Below are positions 15,341-24,469 of a stretch of 64,000 nucleotides of DNA, in pieces (the first letter of the stretch is position 1; the number at the start of each line of letters is the position of its first letter). A model generated the notes under the pieces. The model did no database searches and was not told the DNA's origin. It worked only from the letters and a program-made list of their open reading frames with translations. Location: NCBI GenBank assembly GCA_041906305.1, contig JAYRJL010000006.1, positions 269,522 to 333,521 of the forward strand, written 5' to 3'. A program made the translations under genes and the position numbers. The stretch is from SHVZ01 sp041906305 (GTDB lineage: Bacteria > Pseudomonadota > Alphaproteobacteria > SHVZ01).

Positions 15341-15873
15341 GAATCCTCTCCGTTCAGGCTCTTGTAGAAATAGAGGCCCGCAACCCACATGCCGTCGACC
15401 TTCGCGTAGCGCGGATTGGTGCCCCAATGCACGTAGCCGCGGCTGCGATATATCTCGATCGCGCGCGCCTGCGTCTCGCGAACGTCCAGGTTGAGCGTCT
15501 TGTAGCCCGCTCCGGCCGCCACTTCCTCGACCGTCGCGGTGATCAGGCCGGCAAGGCCGTGGCCGCGCGCCCAGGGCGCGACGAAGCTGGTGGTGAGCCA
15601 GCAGGAATGCGCCTGCGCCTCGTTGTTGCGCGGCGGCTTCTGGATGGTCGCGGAGCCTGCGATGGTGCCGTCGAGGCGGCCGACGATCAGCATGCGCTCG
15701 GGAATCAGCAGGACTCCCTTCCAGAACGCCTCCATCACGTGGCGCGGCGGCGGCTTGAGCCAGCCGAAGCCGCCGCCGCCGCCGATCGCATCGTCGGCGG
15801 CGTCGCAGAGATCCTCGATCTCGCGATCGGACAGCTTCGTCACGCGCTCGGCGGCGATCTTGGCGTCGGTCAT
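15337..15873 (-). CDS. GNAT-family N-acetyltransferase embedded in the his operon
   Basis: Protein of 178 residues with a GNAT core: strand MLIVGRLDGTIAGSATI, then LTTSFVAPWARGHGLAGLITATVE, where the acetyl-CoA loop (APWARGHGLA) is a variant of Q/RxxGxG/A. Next come LNLDVRETQARAIEIYRSRGYVHWG and a C-terminal VAGLYFYKSL. It is coupled by four-base overlaps on both sides, to hisH (ATGA) and hisA (GTGA), so it is made together with the histidine enzymes. Its acceptor is unknown; it has no known role in histidine synthesis. Confidence 0.85.
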   Translation of the reverse strand: MTDAKIAAERVTKLSDREIEDLCDAADDAIGGGGGFGWLKPPPRHVMEAFWKGVLLIPERMLIVGRLDGTIAGSATIQKPPRNNEAQAHSCWLTTSFVAPWARGHGLAGLITATVEEVAAGAGYKTLNLDVRETQARAIEIYRSRGYVHWGTNPRYAKVDGMWVAGLYFYKSLNGEDS

Positions 15874-16502
15874 GGCCGCCAGCTCAGGAAGTTGGAAAGA
15901 AGCCGCAAGCCGAGCGCCTGACTCTTCTCGGGGTGGAACTGCGTCGCGACGCGATTGGCGCGCGCGACGGCGGCCGTCACCGGCCCGCCGTAGTCGGAGG
16001 TTGCCAGTAGATCCTCCGGCCCGTCGCAACATAGGTGAAAGCTGTGACAGAAATAGGCATGCGCCCCAGGCTCGATTCCCTCGAACACCGGGTGCGGCCG
16101 GCGGAGATCGAGCTGGTTCCAGCCCATGTGCGGCATCTTGAGCGCCGGATCGTTCGGCTCGATGCGCACGACCTTGCCGGCGATCCACCCGAAGCCCGGC
16201 GTCGAGCCGAGCTCGAGCCCGACGTCGGCCATCAGCTGCATGCCGACGCAGATGCCGAAGATCGGCCGCGCCCGCCGCTCGACCGCCTCGACGATCGCCT
16301 CGGTCAGGCCGGGGATCGCGCCGAGGCCGGCCTTGCAGTCGGCGAAGGCGCCCTGTCCCGGCAGCACGATGCGGTCGGCGTCGCGCACAGCTTTCGGATC
16401 GGAGGTGATGACCACGCGCTCCTTCGCCCCCGCCGCGCGCTCGACCGCCTTGGCGGCCGAGTGCAGGTTGCCGGATCCGTAATCGACGACGGCGACCGTC
16501 AT
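15870..16502 (-). CDS. hisH: Imidazole glycerol phosphate synthase, glutamine amidotransferase subunit
   Basis: Class I glutaminase of 210 residues that feeds ammonia to HisF. The nucleophile is C of GICVGMQLM (near residue 86), the oxyanion-loop segment is LPGQGAFAD, and the His-Glu pair is in QFHPEKSQ near the C-terminus. Length and motifs are complete. It lies 52 nt downstream of hisB, across a hairpin, and is coupled to the following GNAT gene by ATGA. Confidence 0.97.
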   Translation of the reverse strand: MTVAVVDYGSGNLHSAAKAVERAAGAKERVVITSDPKAVRDADRIVLPGQGAFADCKAGLGAIPGLTEAIVEAVERRARPIFGICVGMQLMADVGLELGSTPGFGWIAGKVVRIEPNDPALKMPHMGWNQLDLRRPHPVFEGIEPGAHAYFCHSFHLCCDGPEDLLATSDYGGPVTAAVARANRVATQFHPEKSQALGLRLLSNFLSWRP

Positions 16503-16517
16503 CGGGACCTCCGGGAG

Positions 16518-16555
16518 GAGGCCCTCATGCAGACTGCGATACGCATGAGAGCCTC
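16518..16555 (-). other. Intercistronic hairpin between hisB and hisH
   Basis: Arms 16518-16530 and 16543-16555 pair over 12 of 13 positions (one C/A mismatch) around a 12-nt loop. One arm reaches the last base of the hisB stop codon. There is no T-run, so an RNA-processing or stability element is more likely than a terminator. Confidence 0.5.
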
Positions 16556-17142
16556 TAGAGACTGCCTTTGGTCGACGGGATTCGGCCGGCCTGGCGGGGA
16601 TCGATCTCGATCGCTTGCCGGAGCGCGCGGGCGAGACCCTTGTAGCAGCTCTCGACGATGTGGTGGTTGTTCTCGCCGTAGAGATTCTCGACGTGGAGCG
16701 TGAGGCCGGCCGCCTGCGCGAACGCCTGGAACCACTCCTTGAACAGCTCGGTGTCCATCTCGCCGAGCTTCGGCTTCGAGAAGTCCACCTTCCAGATCAG
16801 ATAGGGTCGATTCGAGGCGTCCAGCGACACGCGGGTCAGCGTCTCGTCCATCGGGATCATCGCCGAGCCGTAGCGGACGATGCCGCCACGATCGCCCAGC
16901 GCCTGGCTGACCGCTTGGCCGATGGCGATGCCGGTATCCTCGGTCGTGTGGTGGAAGTCGATGTGCAGGTCGCCCTTCGCCTCGACCTCGAGGTCGATCA
17001 GGCTGTGGCGCGACAGCTGCTCGAGCATGTGGTCGAGGAAGCCGATTCCGGTCGCGACCTTGTAGACCCCCGTCCCGTCGAGCCCGACGGTGGTACGGAT
17101 CTGGGTCTCCTTGGTCTTGCGTTCGACGGTCGCCTGGCGCAT
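16555..17142 (-). CDS. hisB: Imidazoleglycerol-phosphate dehydratase
   Basis: Dehydrates IGP to imidazole acetol phosphate. The monofunctional 195-residue form has the metal-binding motifs FLDHMLEQLSRHS, DLHIDFHHTTEDTGI and ENNHHIVESCYKGLARALR, which contain the histidines and glutamates that bind two Mn ions. It is the first gene of the minus-strand his operon; the 130-nt gap to divergent hslV should hold both promoters. Confidence 0.97.
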   Translation of the reverse strand: MRQATVERKTKETQIRTTVGLDGTGVYKVATGIGFLDHMLEQLSRHSLIDLEVEAKGDLHIDFHHTTEDTGIAIGQAVSQALGDRGGIVRYGSAMIPMDETLTRVSLDASNRPYLIWKVDFSKPKLGEMDTELFKEWFQAFAQAAGLTLHVENLYGENNHHIVESCYKGLARALRQAIEIDPRQAGRIPSTKGSL

Positions 17143-17272
17143 CTCAACCCTCCGGCCGCGCGGGGTATATCACCCGCTCCCGGCCGGGCCAACCCCACCG
17201 TTGACCCGGGCCTTGATCCCCGGCCGAAAGCGGCCAATCTATGTGCCTTCCCCGAAAGCCCCTGAGCCTCGC

Positions 17273-17821
17273 ATGACCGAATCCGCCCAACCGACCTGGC
17301 ACGGCACCACCATCCTTTCCGTCCGCAAAGGGGGCAAGGTCGTCATCGCCGGCGACGGCCAGGTGTCGATGGGCGCCACCGTGGTCAAGGCGAACGCGCG
17401 CAAGGTCCGGAGGCTCGCCGACGGAAAGGTGATCGCCGGGTTCGCCGGCGCCACCGCCGATGCCTTCACCCTGTTCGAGCGCCTGGAAGGCAAGCTCGAG
17501 CGCCATCCGAACCAGCTGCTCCGCGCCTGTGTCGAGCTCGCCAAGGACTGGCGCACCGACCGCTATCTCCGCCGGCTCGAGGCGATGATGGCGGTCGCAG
17601 ACCAGGAGGTGTCCCTCATCCTCTCGGGCAACGGCGACGTGCTGGAGCCCGAGGACGGGCTGATCGGCATCGGCTCCGGCGGCGCCTATGCGCTGTCGGC
17701 CGCCCGCGCGCTGATCGACCTCGACGGTCTCGATGCCGAGACCATCGCCCGCAAGTCGCTCAACATCGCCGCCGACATCTGCGTCTACACCAACCGCAAC
17801 GTGACCCTGGAATCCCTGTGA
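17273..17821 (+). CDS. hslV: ATP-dependent protease subunit HslV (ClpQ)
   Basis: Proteolytic core of the HslUV protease. This 182-residue form begins with a short N-terminal extension, then HGTTILSVRKGGKVVIAGDG. The first Thr after Gly (T12) is the expected catalytic nucleophile after processing. Typical elements include GSGGAYALSAARAL and the C-terminal NIAADICVYTN. The ATG at 17273 is preferred to the longer upstream frame because that would cover the promoter region. GTGA overlap with hslU ensures coupled synthesis. Confidence 0.95.
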   Translation: MTESAQPTWHGTTILSVRKGGKVVIAGDGQVSMGATVVKANARKVRRLADGKVIAGFAGATADAFTLFERLEGKLERHPNQLLRACVELAKDWRTDRYLRRLEAMMAVADQEVSLILSGNGDVLEPEDGLIGIGSGGAYALSAARALIDLDGLDAETIARKSLNIAADICVYTNRNVTLESL

Positions 17822-19125
17822 ACGCCGCCTTCAGTCCCCGCGAGATCGTCTCCGAGCTCGACCGCTTCATCGTCGGCCAGCACGACGCCAAGCGCGCGGT
17901 CGCGATCGCGCTTCGCAACCGCTGGCGCCGGCAACAGCTGGCGCCCGAGCTGCGCGAGGAGGTACTGCCGAAGAACATCCTGATGATCGGGCCGACCGGC
18001 GTCGGCAAGACCGAGATCGCACGCCGCCTCGCCAAGCTCGCCCAGGCGCCTTTCCTCAAGGTCGAGGCGACCAAGTTCACCGAGGTGGGATATGTCGGCC
18101 GCGACGTCGACCAGATCGCCCGAGACCTGGTGGAGATCGCGATCGGCATGACCAAGGAGCGGATGCGCAAGGAAGTCGCGGCCAAGGCCGAGCTCGCCGC
18201 CGAGGAGCGCGTGATCGAGGCCCTGGTCGGGGCCGGTGCCTCGGACGGCACGCGCCAGCAGTTCCGCAAGATGCTCCGCGAAGGCAAGCTCGACGACAAG
18301 GAGATCGAGATCGAGACCGCCGATACCGGCGGCGGCGGCATGCCGATGATGGACATCCCCGGCGGGGGCCAGGTCGGCATGATCAACCTCAACGACATGC
18401 TGTCGAAGGCCTTCGGCGGCCGCACCCGGCGGCGCAAGATGACCGTCGCCGAAAGCTATGCGGTTCTGATCGCCGAGGAGTCGGACAAGCTGCTCGACCA
18501 GGAGAAGGTCACCAAGACCGCGATCCAGTCGGTCGAGCAGGACGGCATCGTGTTCCTGGACGAGATCGACAAGATCTGCGCGCGCTCCGAGCGCCAGGGC
18601 GCCGACGTCAGCCGCGAAGGCGTGCAGCGCGACCTGCTGCCGCTGATCGAGGGAACGACCGTCACGACCAAGCACGGGCCGGTCAAGACCGACCACATCC
18701 TGTTCATCGCCTCGGGCGCATTCCATCTGGCCAAGCCGTCGGACCTGCTGCCCGAGCTCCAGGGCCGGCTGCCGATCCGGGTCGAGCTGAAGGCACTGAC
18801 GCGCGACGACTTCCGCCGCATCCTGACCGAGCCGGAGGCGAGCCTGATCAAGCAGTACAAGGCGCTGCTCGCGACCGAGAACGTGACGCTGGAGTTCGGC
18901 GACGGCGGCATCGACGCGCTGGCCGACCTCGCGGTCGAGGTCAACACCTCGGTCGAGAACATCGGCGCGCGGCGCCTGCACACGGTGATGGAGAAGCTGC
19001 TCGAGGAGATCAGCTTCGCCGCCCCCGACAAGGCCGGATCGACGCTGACGATCGACGCCGCCTACGTGCAGGAGAAGGTCGGCACGCTCGCCAAGAAGGG
19101 CGATCTCAGCAAGTTCATCCTCTAG
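17818..19125 (+). CDS. hslU: ATP-dependent protease ATPase subunit HslU (ClpY)
   Basis: AAA+ unfoldase of 435 residues that feeds substrates to HslV. The start is FSPREIVSELDRFIVGQ. Walker A GPTGVGKTE has K64. The inner pore motif is GYVGRD. An intermediate domain follows, Walker B is IVFLDEIDKI, and sensor and arginine-finger regions are in ELQGRLPIRVEL. The C-terminal DLSKFIL tail is the segment that docks into HslV pockets. It uses a GTG start. Confidence 0.97.
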   Translation: MNAAFSPREIVSELDRFIVGQHDAKRAVAIALRNRWRRQQLAPELREEVLPKNILMIGPTGVGKTEIARRLAKLAQAPFLKVEATKFTEVGYVGRDVDQIARDLVEIAIGMTKERMRKEVAAKAELAAEERVIEALVGAGASDGTRQQFRKMLREGKLDDKEIEIETADTGGGGMPMMDIPGGGQVGMINLNDMLSKAFGGRTRRRKMTVAESYAVLIAEESDKLLDQEKVTKTAIQSVEQDGIVFLDEIDKICARSERQGADVSREGVQRDLLPLIEGTTVTTKHGPVKTDHILFIASGAFHLAKPSDLLPELQGRLPIRVELKALTRDDFRRILTEPEASLIKQYKALLATENVTLEFGDGGIDALADLAVEVNTSVENIGARRLHTVMEKLLEEISFAAPDKAGSTLTIDAAYVQEKVGTLAKKGDLSKFIL

Positions 19126-19128
19126 GCG

Positions 19129-20196
19129 TCAGACGAAGCGGGCGTGCTCGGCGTCGAGGGACAGGTACTCCAGGATCCGCTCGTTCTTCGTGCTCGCGAC
19201 GCAGTGATGGCGGCAGTCGCGTGACGGGTCGATCCGCGCCAATGCGGCCTTCGCCTCGTCCGACTGCCAGAAGTCGCGGAAGCGGCGCTCCCGGATCGAA
19301 CCAAGCGCACCGGCCTGGGTATAGGCCTTGTCCTGGCAGGAATAGACGACCTGGTCCGCGCCGATGATGGTCAGGAGATAGGCCATCGGGCAGCGATGCT
19401 CGGGCCGGTCGAAGCGGTCTCCGAGCGCATGGTAGTGGTCGTTGACACGGAAGCGCTCGTCCTCGAGCTCGCGGATGAGCGCGACCTGCGCGCGCACGGT
19501 CGGCTCGAACTGCCGGTGATACGCGTCGTTCTCCGCGCCCGAGTCGCGAACGATGCAGGGCGACAACTTCACATGTCCGACCCCGGCCCGCTTGAGTTTC
19601 AGGCACAGGTCCAGCAGGTGCGGCGCGTTCGACGCGTCGATGATCACGCTGGCGCCGAGCGCACAGCGCGACCCTCGATAGGCGAAGGCCGACAGGTTGG
19701 CGATGACCTTGTCGAACTCGGTCTCGTCGATCGAGCGGCTTTTGGCGTAGCTGGGGCCGTCCCAGCCGTCGATCGAGATCCTGAGCCATGTCGCGTGGCG
19801 CGCGAAGGCGTCGGCGACCTTGCCCTTGAGCATGGAGCCGTTGCTGAGCGCGCCGATCCGGATGCCGCCCTCGGCGAGGCGGTCCACGGTCTCGGCGATG
19901 TGCGGGTAGATGAGCGGCTCGCCGCCGCCCGAGAAGGTGACCGCCTGGACGCCCATGGCGACCAGGTCCTCGACGATCTCCAGCATCTTCTCGCGCGGAA
20001 TCCGGTCGCGCTCCTTCATGCCGCTTCCGAGGCTCACAGCGTCGGACCGGTAGGCGCAGAACCAGCACGAATGGTTGCAGACATTGGTCGGCTTGATGCG
20101 GACATGAACCGGCGGCGGCACCTCGCCGGCCCCTATGCGGTGCAGTCGCTCGGGGTAGAGGAACGGCTTGAGCGCCGAATAGACGACTTCCTGCAT
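19129..20196 (-). CDS. Radical SAM/SPASM domain protein
   Basis: Protein of 355 residues. The radical SAM [4Fe-4S] motif CNHSCWFC (CxxxCxxC, about residues 40-47) is followed by the GGGEP SAM-binding turn (VTFSGGGEPLIYP) and a TIM-barrel body. The C-terminal part has spaced cysteines (HRCPMAYLL, VYSCQDKAY, DCRHHC) typical of a SPASM/twitch region binding auxiliary clusters. Such enzymes often modify peptides, but no short precursor peptide or partner gene is visible nearby. It ends 3 nt after hslU in convergent orientation. The substrate is unknown. Confidence 0.85.
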   Translation of the reverse strand: MQEVVYSALKPFLYPERLHRIGAGEVPPPVHVRIKPTNVCNHSCWFCAYRSDAVSLGSGMKERDRIPREKMLEIVEDLVAMGVQAVTFSGGGEPLIYPHIAETVDRLAEGGIRIGALSNGSMLKGKVADAFARHATWLRISIDGWDGPSYAKSRSIDETEFDKVIANLSAFAYRGSRCALGASVIIDASNAPHLLDLCLKLKRAGVGHVKLSPCIVRDSGAENDAYHRQFEPTVRAQVALIRELEDERFRVNDHYHALGDRFDRPEHRCPMAYLLTIIGADQVVYSCQDKAYTQAGALGSIRERRFRDFWQSDEAKAALARIDPSRDCRHHCVASTKNERILEYLSLDAEHARFV

Positions 20197-20267
20197 AGCC
20201 GTATTTCTGCACCAGGCCGACCGCCGGATCGTTGATCTGGGTCAATCGCCCCGGTCCGCGGGTGCGG

Positions 20268-22898
20268 TCAGGAATCCAGGGTTTCCCGGATCCGCGCCGC
20301 CAGATCCTGCATGCGGTAAGGCTTCCGCAGCAGGCGCCCCGGAAGCGCCCCGCCATCGGCGGCCGACGCGCCGGCGAAGCCCGAGGTAAACAGCATCTTC
20401 ATTCCCGGCCACCTGGCCTTCACCTCGGCCGCGAGCTGGCGGCCGTCCATGCCGCCCGGCATCACCACGTCGGTGAACAACAGGTCGGCGCGGATGCCCT
20501 TGGTCAGCTCCTCCAGCGCCTCCCTTCCGTCCGCGGCCACGACGGGCCGGTAGCCGAGACTATCGAGCTGGGCGACGACGGCATCGCGCAGCTCCGGATT
20601 GTCCTCGACCACGAGGATCGTCTCGCCGCGGCCGGGCGAGAAGGCGAGATCCATCGCCGCGGACAATCCTGCCGCCTCGTCGTCGCCGGCTGCCGGGAGA
20701 TAGAGGTGCACCGAGGTCCCGTGGCCGACCTCGCTGTAGATCCGCGCTGTGCCGCCCGACTGCTTGGCGAAGCCCAGCACCTGCGGCAGCCCGAGGCCGC
20801 TGCCCTTGCGGTCGCGCTTGGTGGTGAAGAAGGGCTCGAAGACATGCGCGATCACCTCGGGCGTCATGCCGGTGCCGGTATCCGTGACCGACAGGCAGAC
20901 ATAGCGTTCCTGTGCCAGCTCCGAGGCCTTCTGCCGCATCTTCGCGTCGACGGCGACGTTGGCCGCGGTGATGGTGAGACGACCGCCCGAAGGCATTGCG
21001 TCGCGCGCGTTGACTGCGAGATGCAGGATGGCGGAGGCGAGCTGCGCCTGGTCGGCGACGATCGGCCAGAGATCTGGCGGCGTGTCGACCTTGAGCGTGA
21101 TGTTGTCGCCGAGGGTGCGGCCCAGCATCTTCGCCATGTCGGCGACGACGGTCGCGACCGACAGCTTGCTGGGCTCCAGGTCCTGGCGCTGGGAAAAGGC
21201 GAGCAGCGCGTTGTTCAGTTCCGCACCCTTGAGGGCGGCATTCAAAGGCGTCGTCACGAACTTCTGCAGATCGGCCCGGTCCGCGATCTTGTCCTGGAGC
21301 AGATCGAGGTTGCCGACGATCACGCCCAGCAGGTTGTTGAGGTCGTGGGCGAGGCCGCCCGTCAGCTGGCCGAGCGCTTCCATCTTCACCGACTGGCTGA
21401 GAGCGCGCTCGGCCTGCCGGAGGTCGGTGGTGTCGACCATCATCGCGACCAGGCCGGAGACCCGCCCGTCCGTGGCGCGGATGGGGGCCGCCGACGCCAG
21501 GATCTCGAGACTCCTGCCGTCCTTGGTTCTTGCCGTGACCGGGAAGTTCCGCAGCGTCTCCCCTGCGAGCACGCGGGTCATGAGGTTCCTGGACTCATCC
21601 TCCCGCTCGGCCGGGACGTTGGGCGGGAACCGGCCCAGCGCTTCACCGGCGGAGTACCCGAAGATCGCGGTCGCGGAGTCGTTCCATGACATCACATGGC
21701 CTTCGGTATCGATGCCGATCATCGCGACCGGCGACGCCTCGATCGCCGCGAGCAGCCACGCGTTGGAACGGGCGAGGTCGGCCGAAGCCTCGCGCAACTG
21801 GCGGTCCTTGATGCCGATGCCCGAGACCAGGCTTTCGACGACGTGTCTCTGGGTCGCGGCATATCCCGCCACGGCGAGCGTCAGGAGCGTGCCGACGACG
21901 AGGATGAGCGTTGCCTCCGCCGACCTGAGGAGGTCGAGCTGCGCCGGCGAGTAGTGGAACAGCAGGTACCATTGCTGCCCTCCGAGCTGCATGACCCGCT
22001 CGATCACCTCGCCGGACAGCGACCTCACGTCCAGGGGTGCGCGCGCCTCGACGAACCTGTCGAGCGACGATGGAGAGACGGCCATCGGCATCACCGGGCT
22101 CTCCCGCGTGAAGGGCCGCTCGGAGACGAAGATGTCGGCCGCGCTGTCCGGTACGACGTTGGCGGTATTGAGGAGATCGAGCACCGAGAAGACGCCGGAC
22201 ACGATTCCGACGAGGGCAGCCCGCCGCTCCTCGATCATCCCGGGCACCCTGCCGCCCGCATAGACCGGGGCGTAGACGCTGACGACCGGTCCGACGTCGT
22301 CGCTTCCCTCCGACGGCCGGGCGATCGTCATCCCCGTGTCGCCGCTGTCGCGCGCGACCACGAGGGCACCCAGACGCTCCGGATCGGAAAAGGGATCGAC
22401 GCCGAGGAACGGCTGACCGCCCTTGCTCAGGACCGCATAGAGGACCGGGAAGTAGTGCGGCCGCGCGGCACGGGGCGCCAGCGTCAGGTTCGGGCCGACA
22501 TCCATGATCTTGAAGTCCGCCGGGCCGCTACCTGCCCTCACCTTCGCCTCGAAGGCCTCCCTTTCCTCCTCGGCGACTTTGGGAAGCCACATCACCCGCT
22601 GCGGATGGACCTCGTGATACGAGTGCAGGCTCTGGACGAAGTCCCGGAAGAGATCCCCCGTCATTCCCGGATTGCTCGCGACGAAAGCCGCCGTGCTTTC
22701 GATCATGGCCAGGCTGGGGCGGATCCCGGTCTTCGTCGCCACCGCCCGCCAGTCGGCACGGACGTTGACCACGCGGCTGACCCGTTCGCCCTCCTGGGCG
22801 CGCTCGCGCTCGTAGTAGATGACGGTCAGCGCCGCGCCGAAGAAGAGCGCGATCCAGACCGGCACCCACCGCCGCGCCCTGCTGGCCCCCACGGGCAT
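20268..22898 (-). CDS. Hybrid sensor histidine kinase with CHASE-like, PAS, HisKA, HATPase and receiver domains
   Basis: Membrane kinase of 876 residues. TM1 is near residues 10-28 and TM2 near 335-360, enclosing a periplasmic CHASE-type sensor. A PAS domain (SPVAMIGIDTEGHVMSWNDS) follows. The H-box GGLAHDLNNLLG gives the phospho-His, the N-box is HLAVNARDAM, and G-boxes are DTGTGM and GSGLGLPQVLG. The C-terminal receiver has phospho-Asp in LLFTDVVMPGG. Start: ATG at 22898 has AAGGG 6 nt upstream; an in-frame GTG at 22904 overlaps the previous stop and is the alternative. It is co-transcribed with the CheY-like gene just upstream, its likely partner. The signal is unknown. Confidence 0.9.
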   Translation of the reverse strand: MPVGASRARRWVPVWIALFFGAALTVIYYERERAQEGERVSRVVNVRADWRAVATKTGIRPSLAMIESTAAFVASNPGMTGDLFRDFVQSLHSYHEVHPQRVMWLPKVAEEEREAFEAKVRAGSGPADFKIMDVGPNLTLAPRAARPHYFPVLYAVLSKGGQPFLGVDPFSDPERLGALVVARDSGDTGMTIARPSEGSDDVGPVVSVYAPVYAGGRVPGMIEERRAALVGIVSGVFSVLDLLNTANVVPDSAADIFVSERPFTRESPVMPMAVSPSSLDRFVEARAPLDVRSLSGEVIERVMQLGGQQWYLLFHYSPAQLDLLRSAEATLILVVGTLLTLAVAGYAATQRHVVESLVSGIGIKDRQLREASADLARSNAWLLAAIEASPVAMIGIDTEGHVMSWNDSATAIFGYSAGEALGRFPPNVPAEREDESRNLMTRVLAGETLRNFPVTARTKDGRSLEILASAAPIRATDGRVSGLVAMMVDTTDLRQAERALSQSVKMEALGQLTGGLAHDLNNLLGVIVGNLDLLQDKIADRADLQKFVTTPLNAALKGAELNNALLAFSQRQDLEPSKLSVATVVADMAKMLGRTLGDNITLKVDTPPDLWPIVADQAQLASAILHLAVNARDAMPSGGRLTITAANVAVDAKMRQKASELAQERYVCLSVTDTGTGMTPEVIAHVFEPFFTTKRDRKGSGLGLPQVLGFAKQSGGTARIYSEVGHGTSVHLYLPAAGDDEAAGLSAAMDLAFSPGRGETILVVEDNPELRDAVVAQLDSLGYRPVVAADGREALEELTKGIRADLLFTDVVMPGGMDGRQLAAEVKARWPGMKMLFTSGFAGASAADGGALPGRLLRKPYRMQDLAARIRETLDS

Positions 22899-22900
22899 CT

Positions 22901-23269
22901 TCACCCCTTGAGGAGCTCGTCGACGACCCTCAGCACGTCTTCCTTGCGGAAGGGTTTGGAAAGCACGCGGTCGGCACCGAACTTCTGCGCGACCTGGAGG
23001 ACGCCGAGATTGCGCACGCGCCCGCCGCCGGAGACCGCGACGATCTTCACCTCCGGCGCGACCGCACGAAGCTTGGCGATCAGCTCGTTGCCGTCCATGT
23101 CGGGCATGATGATGTCGGTCATCACCAGGTCGGCGGGCTGTGACGCGAAACTCTCGAGCCCGGCACGGCCGCTCTCCGCCTCGACAACCTGATGTCCGGC
23201 GAGCTCGACGATGTTCTTCAACAGCTCGCGCATGTCGGCGGTGTCGTCGACGATCAGGATCCTCGCCAT
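22901..23269 (-). CDS. CheY-like single-domain response regulator
   Basis: Stand-alone receiver of 122 residues with the acidic pair in LIVDDTADM, phospho-acceptor D52 in MTDIIMPDMDG, and Lys in LSKPFRKED. It has no output domain, so it should work through protein contacts or as a phospho-relay step for the hybrid kinase encoded 2 nt downstream. Confidence 0.92.
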   Translation of the reverse strand: MARILIVDDTADMRELLKNIVELAGHQVVEAESGRAGLESFASQPADLVMTDIIMPDMDGNELIAKLRAVAPEVKIVAVSGGGRVRNLGVLQVAQKFGADRVLSKPFRKEDVLRVVDELLKG

Positions 23270-23290
23270 CTGTCCTTCCTCGAAGGCGCG

Positions 23291-24469
23291 TCAGACGCCC
23301 TTGTAGACGTCCGCGATCTCGAACTTGAAGAAGCCGACCGGCGCATCGCCGAGGGAGCGGATCGCCTCGCCGCCGACATAGACGAAGCCGGCGCCGATCG
23401 CGCCGGTCGTCAGGCTGGCCGAGCGGACGCCGTAGATGCCCGGCTGCAGCTGATAGGTGGTGGCGCCTTCGGCATACTTGTCCATCAGCTCGAACAGGCG
23501 CTTCTCGTTGGCGCCCTCGGCGATACACGAGACGATGGGAATTTCCGCCTTGGCGACGACGCGGAACTGGTCGAAGCCCATCGCCGTCAGCACCGTGGTC
23601 ATCCGGCAGAATCGTTTCAGGTAGCGCGTGAGGTCCTGCAGGCGCTCCGCCATCACGCCGACCGGCAGATGCGTGATCTCGAACACCAGGAACTTCCTGA
23701 GCCGCTCCGGCATGCCGCTCGCGATCTCGAGATAGCGACGCCTGGCGCCGGCGCTGGCCAGCGTCTCGTAGTGCACCGGCACAATCAGCAGGCATACCGC
23801 GCCCTGCGGCAGCTTCGACCACTCCGCCATCACATGCGCCAGCAGCGTGGCGTCATTGTTGGCGTCGGCGGCGACCTGCTCCGCCTCCGCGGTCAGGGTC
23901 TCGCCGACGGTCCGCATCCGGTCGTCGTAGAACTGGCCTTCGCAGCGGAAGGCGGAAACCACGCCTTGCCGCACGTTCCACACCGGCTCGAACACGAATG
24001 TCGGATCGCGGCTCGGCGGCGGCTTGGTCTCGACCGGCGACGGCGCAGCCGCATCGGATTCGTTGCGGTCGACGTAGAAGCGGCCGCGCTCGTCCAGATG
24101 ACCGCCGTTGATGGGCAGCGTGAAGCTGACGTAGTCGCTGCGAAGGCCTCGGACATGATGGAGGACGGCCGCGCGGATCTTGTCGCAGATGTCCTCGACC
24201 ACGCTTTCTGAGCCGAGCCAGAACACGAGCAGATAGAAGTTGTCCGACTGCGGCCAGAACCAGCCCTTGCCGGAGAGAAGCTGCTTCAGCTCCTTCTGCA
24301 ACAGCGTATGGACCTGCTGGGAGCGACGGCTCCACTCCTCGTCCATGCCGTTGCGGATATGACTGAGGTCGAGCGCACGGATCGTCACCACCGCCGGGCC
24401 GGGCGGGGTCGTCACGGCGATGCCCTGCGACAAAGGGGAGCGGGTGGTAGGAAGACTCGGGTCTGCCAT
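23291..24469 (-). CDS. Uncharacterised protein, possible degenerate EAL-like C-terminal half
   Basis: Protein of 392 residues starting MADPSLPTTR. The N-terminal half has helical segments (NGMDEEWSRRSQQVHTLL) and a strand-rich part. The C-terminal half shows a pattern reminiscent of an EAL barrel (FEPVWNVRQGVVSAFRCEG, then FLVFEITHLPVG), but the EAL catalytic residues are not evident, so phosphodiesterase activity should not be assumed. It lies 21 nt upstream of the CheY-like gene on the same strand and probably belongs to that signalling operon. A longer start at 24544 is less likely because it reads through the AT-rich promoter region. Confidence 0.6.
   Translation of the reverse strand: MADPSLPTTRSPLSQGIAVTTPPGPAVVTIRALDLSHIRNGMDEEWSRRSQQVHTLLQKELKQLLSGKGWFWPQSDNFYLLVFWLGSESVVEDICDKIRAAVLHHVRGLRSDYVSFTLPINGGHLDERGRFYVDRNESDAAAPSPVETKPPPSRDPTFVFEPVWNVRQGVVSAFRCEGQFYDDRMRTVGETLTAEAEQVAADANNDATLLAHVMAEWSKLPQGAVCLLIVPVHYETLASAGARRRYLEIASGMPERLRKFLVFEITHLPVGVMAERLQDLTRYLKRFCRMTTVLTAMGFDQFRVVAKAEIPIVSCIAEGANEKRLFELMDKYAEGATTYQLQPGIYGVRSASLTTGAIGAGFVYVGGEAIRSLGDAPVGFFKFEIADVYKGV

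Noticed and set aside
17201..17243. Heat-shock-type promoter before hslV
   Set aside because: CTTGAT at 17212 and an ATCTAT-like block near 17236 have the wrong spacing for a sigma-32 promoter, so no confident site can be named.
20268..23822. Single 1184-residue kinase extending through the CheY-like gene
   Set aside because: The upstream third is a shadow frame of the receiver gene. The kinase start with a ribosome site at 22898 gives an orthodox N-terminal membrane segment.
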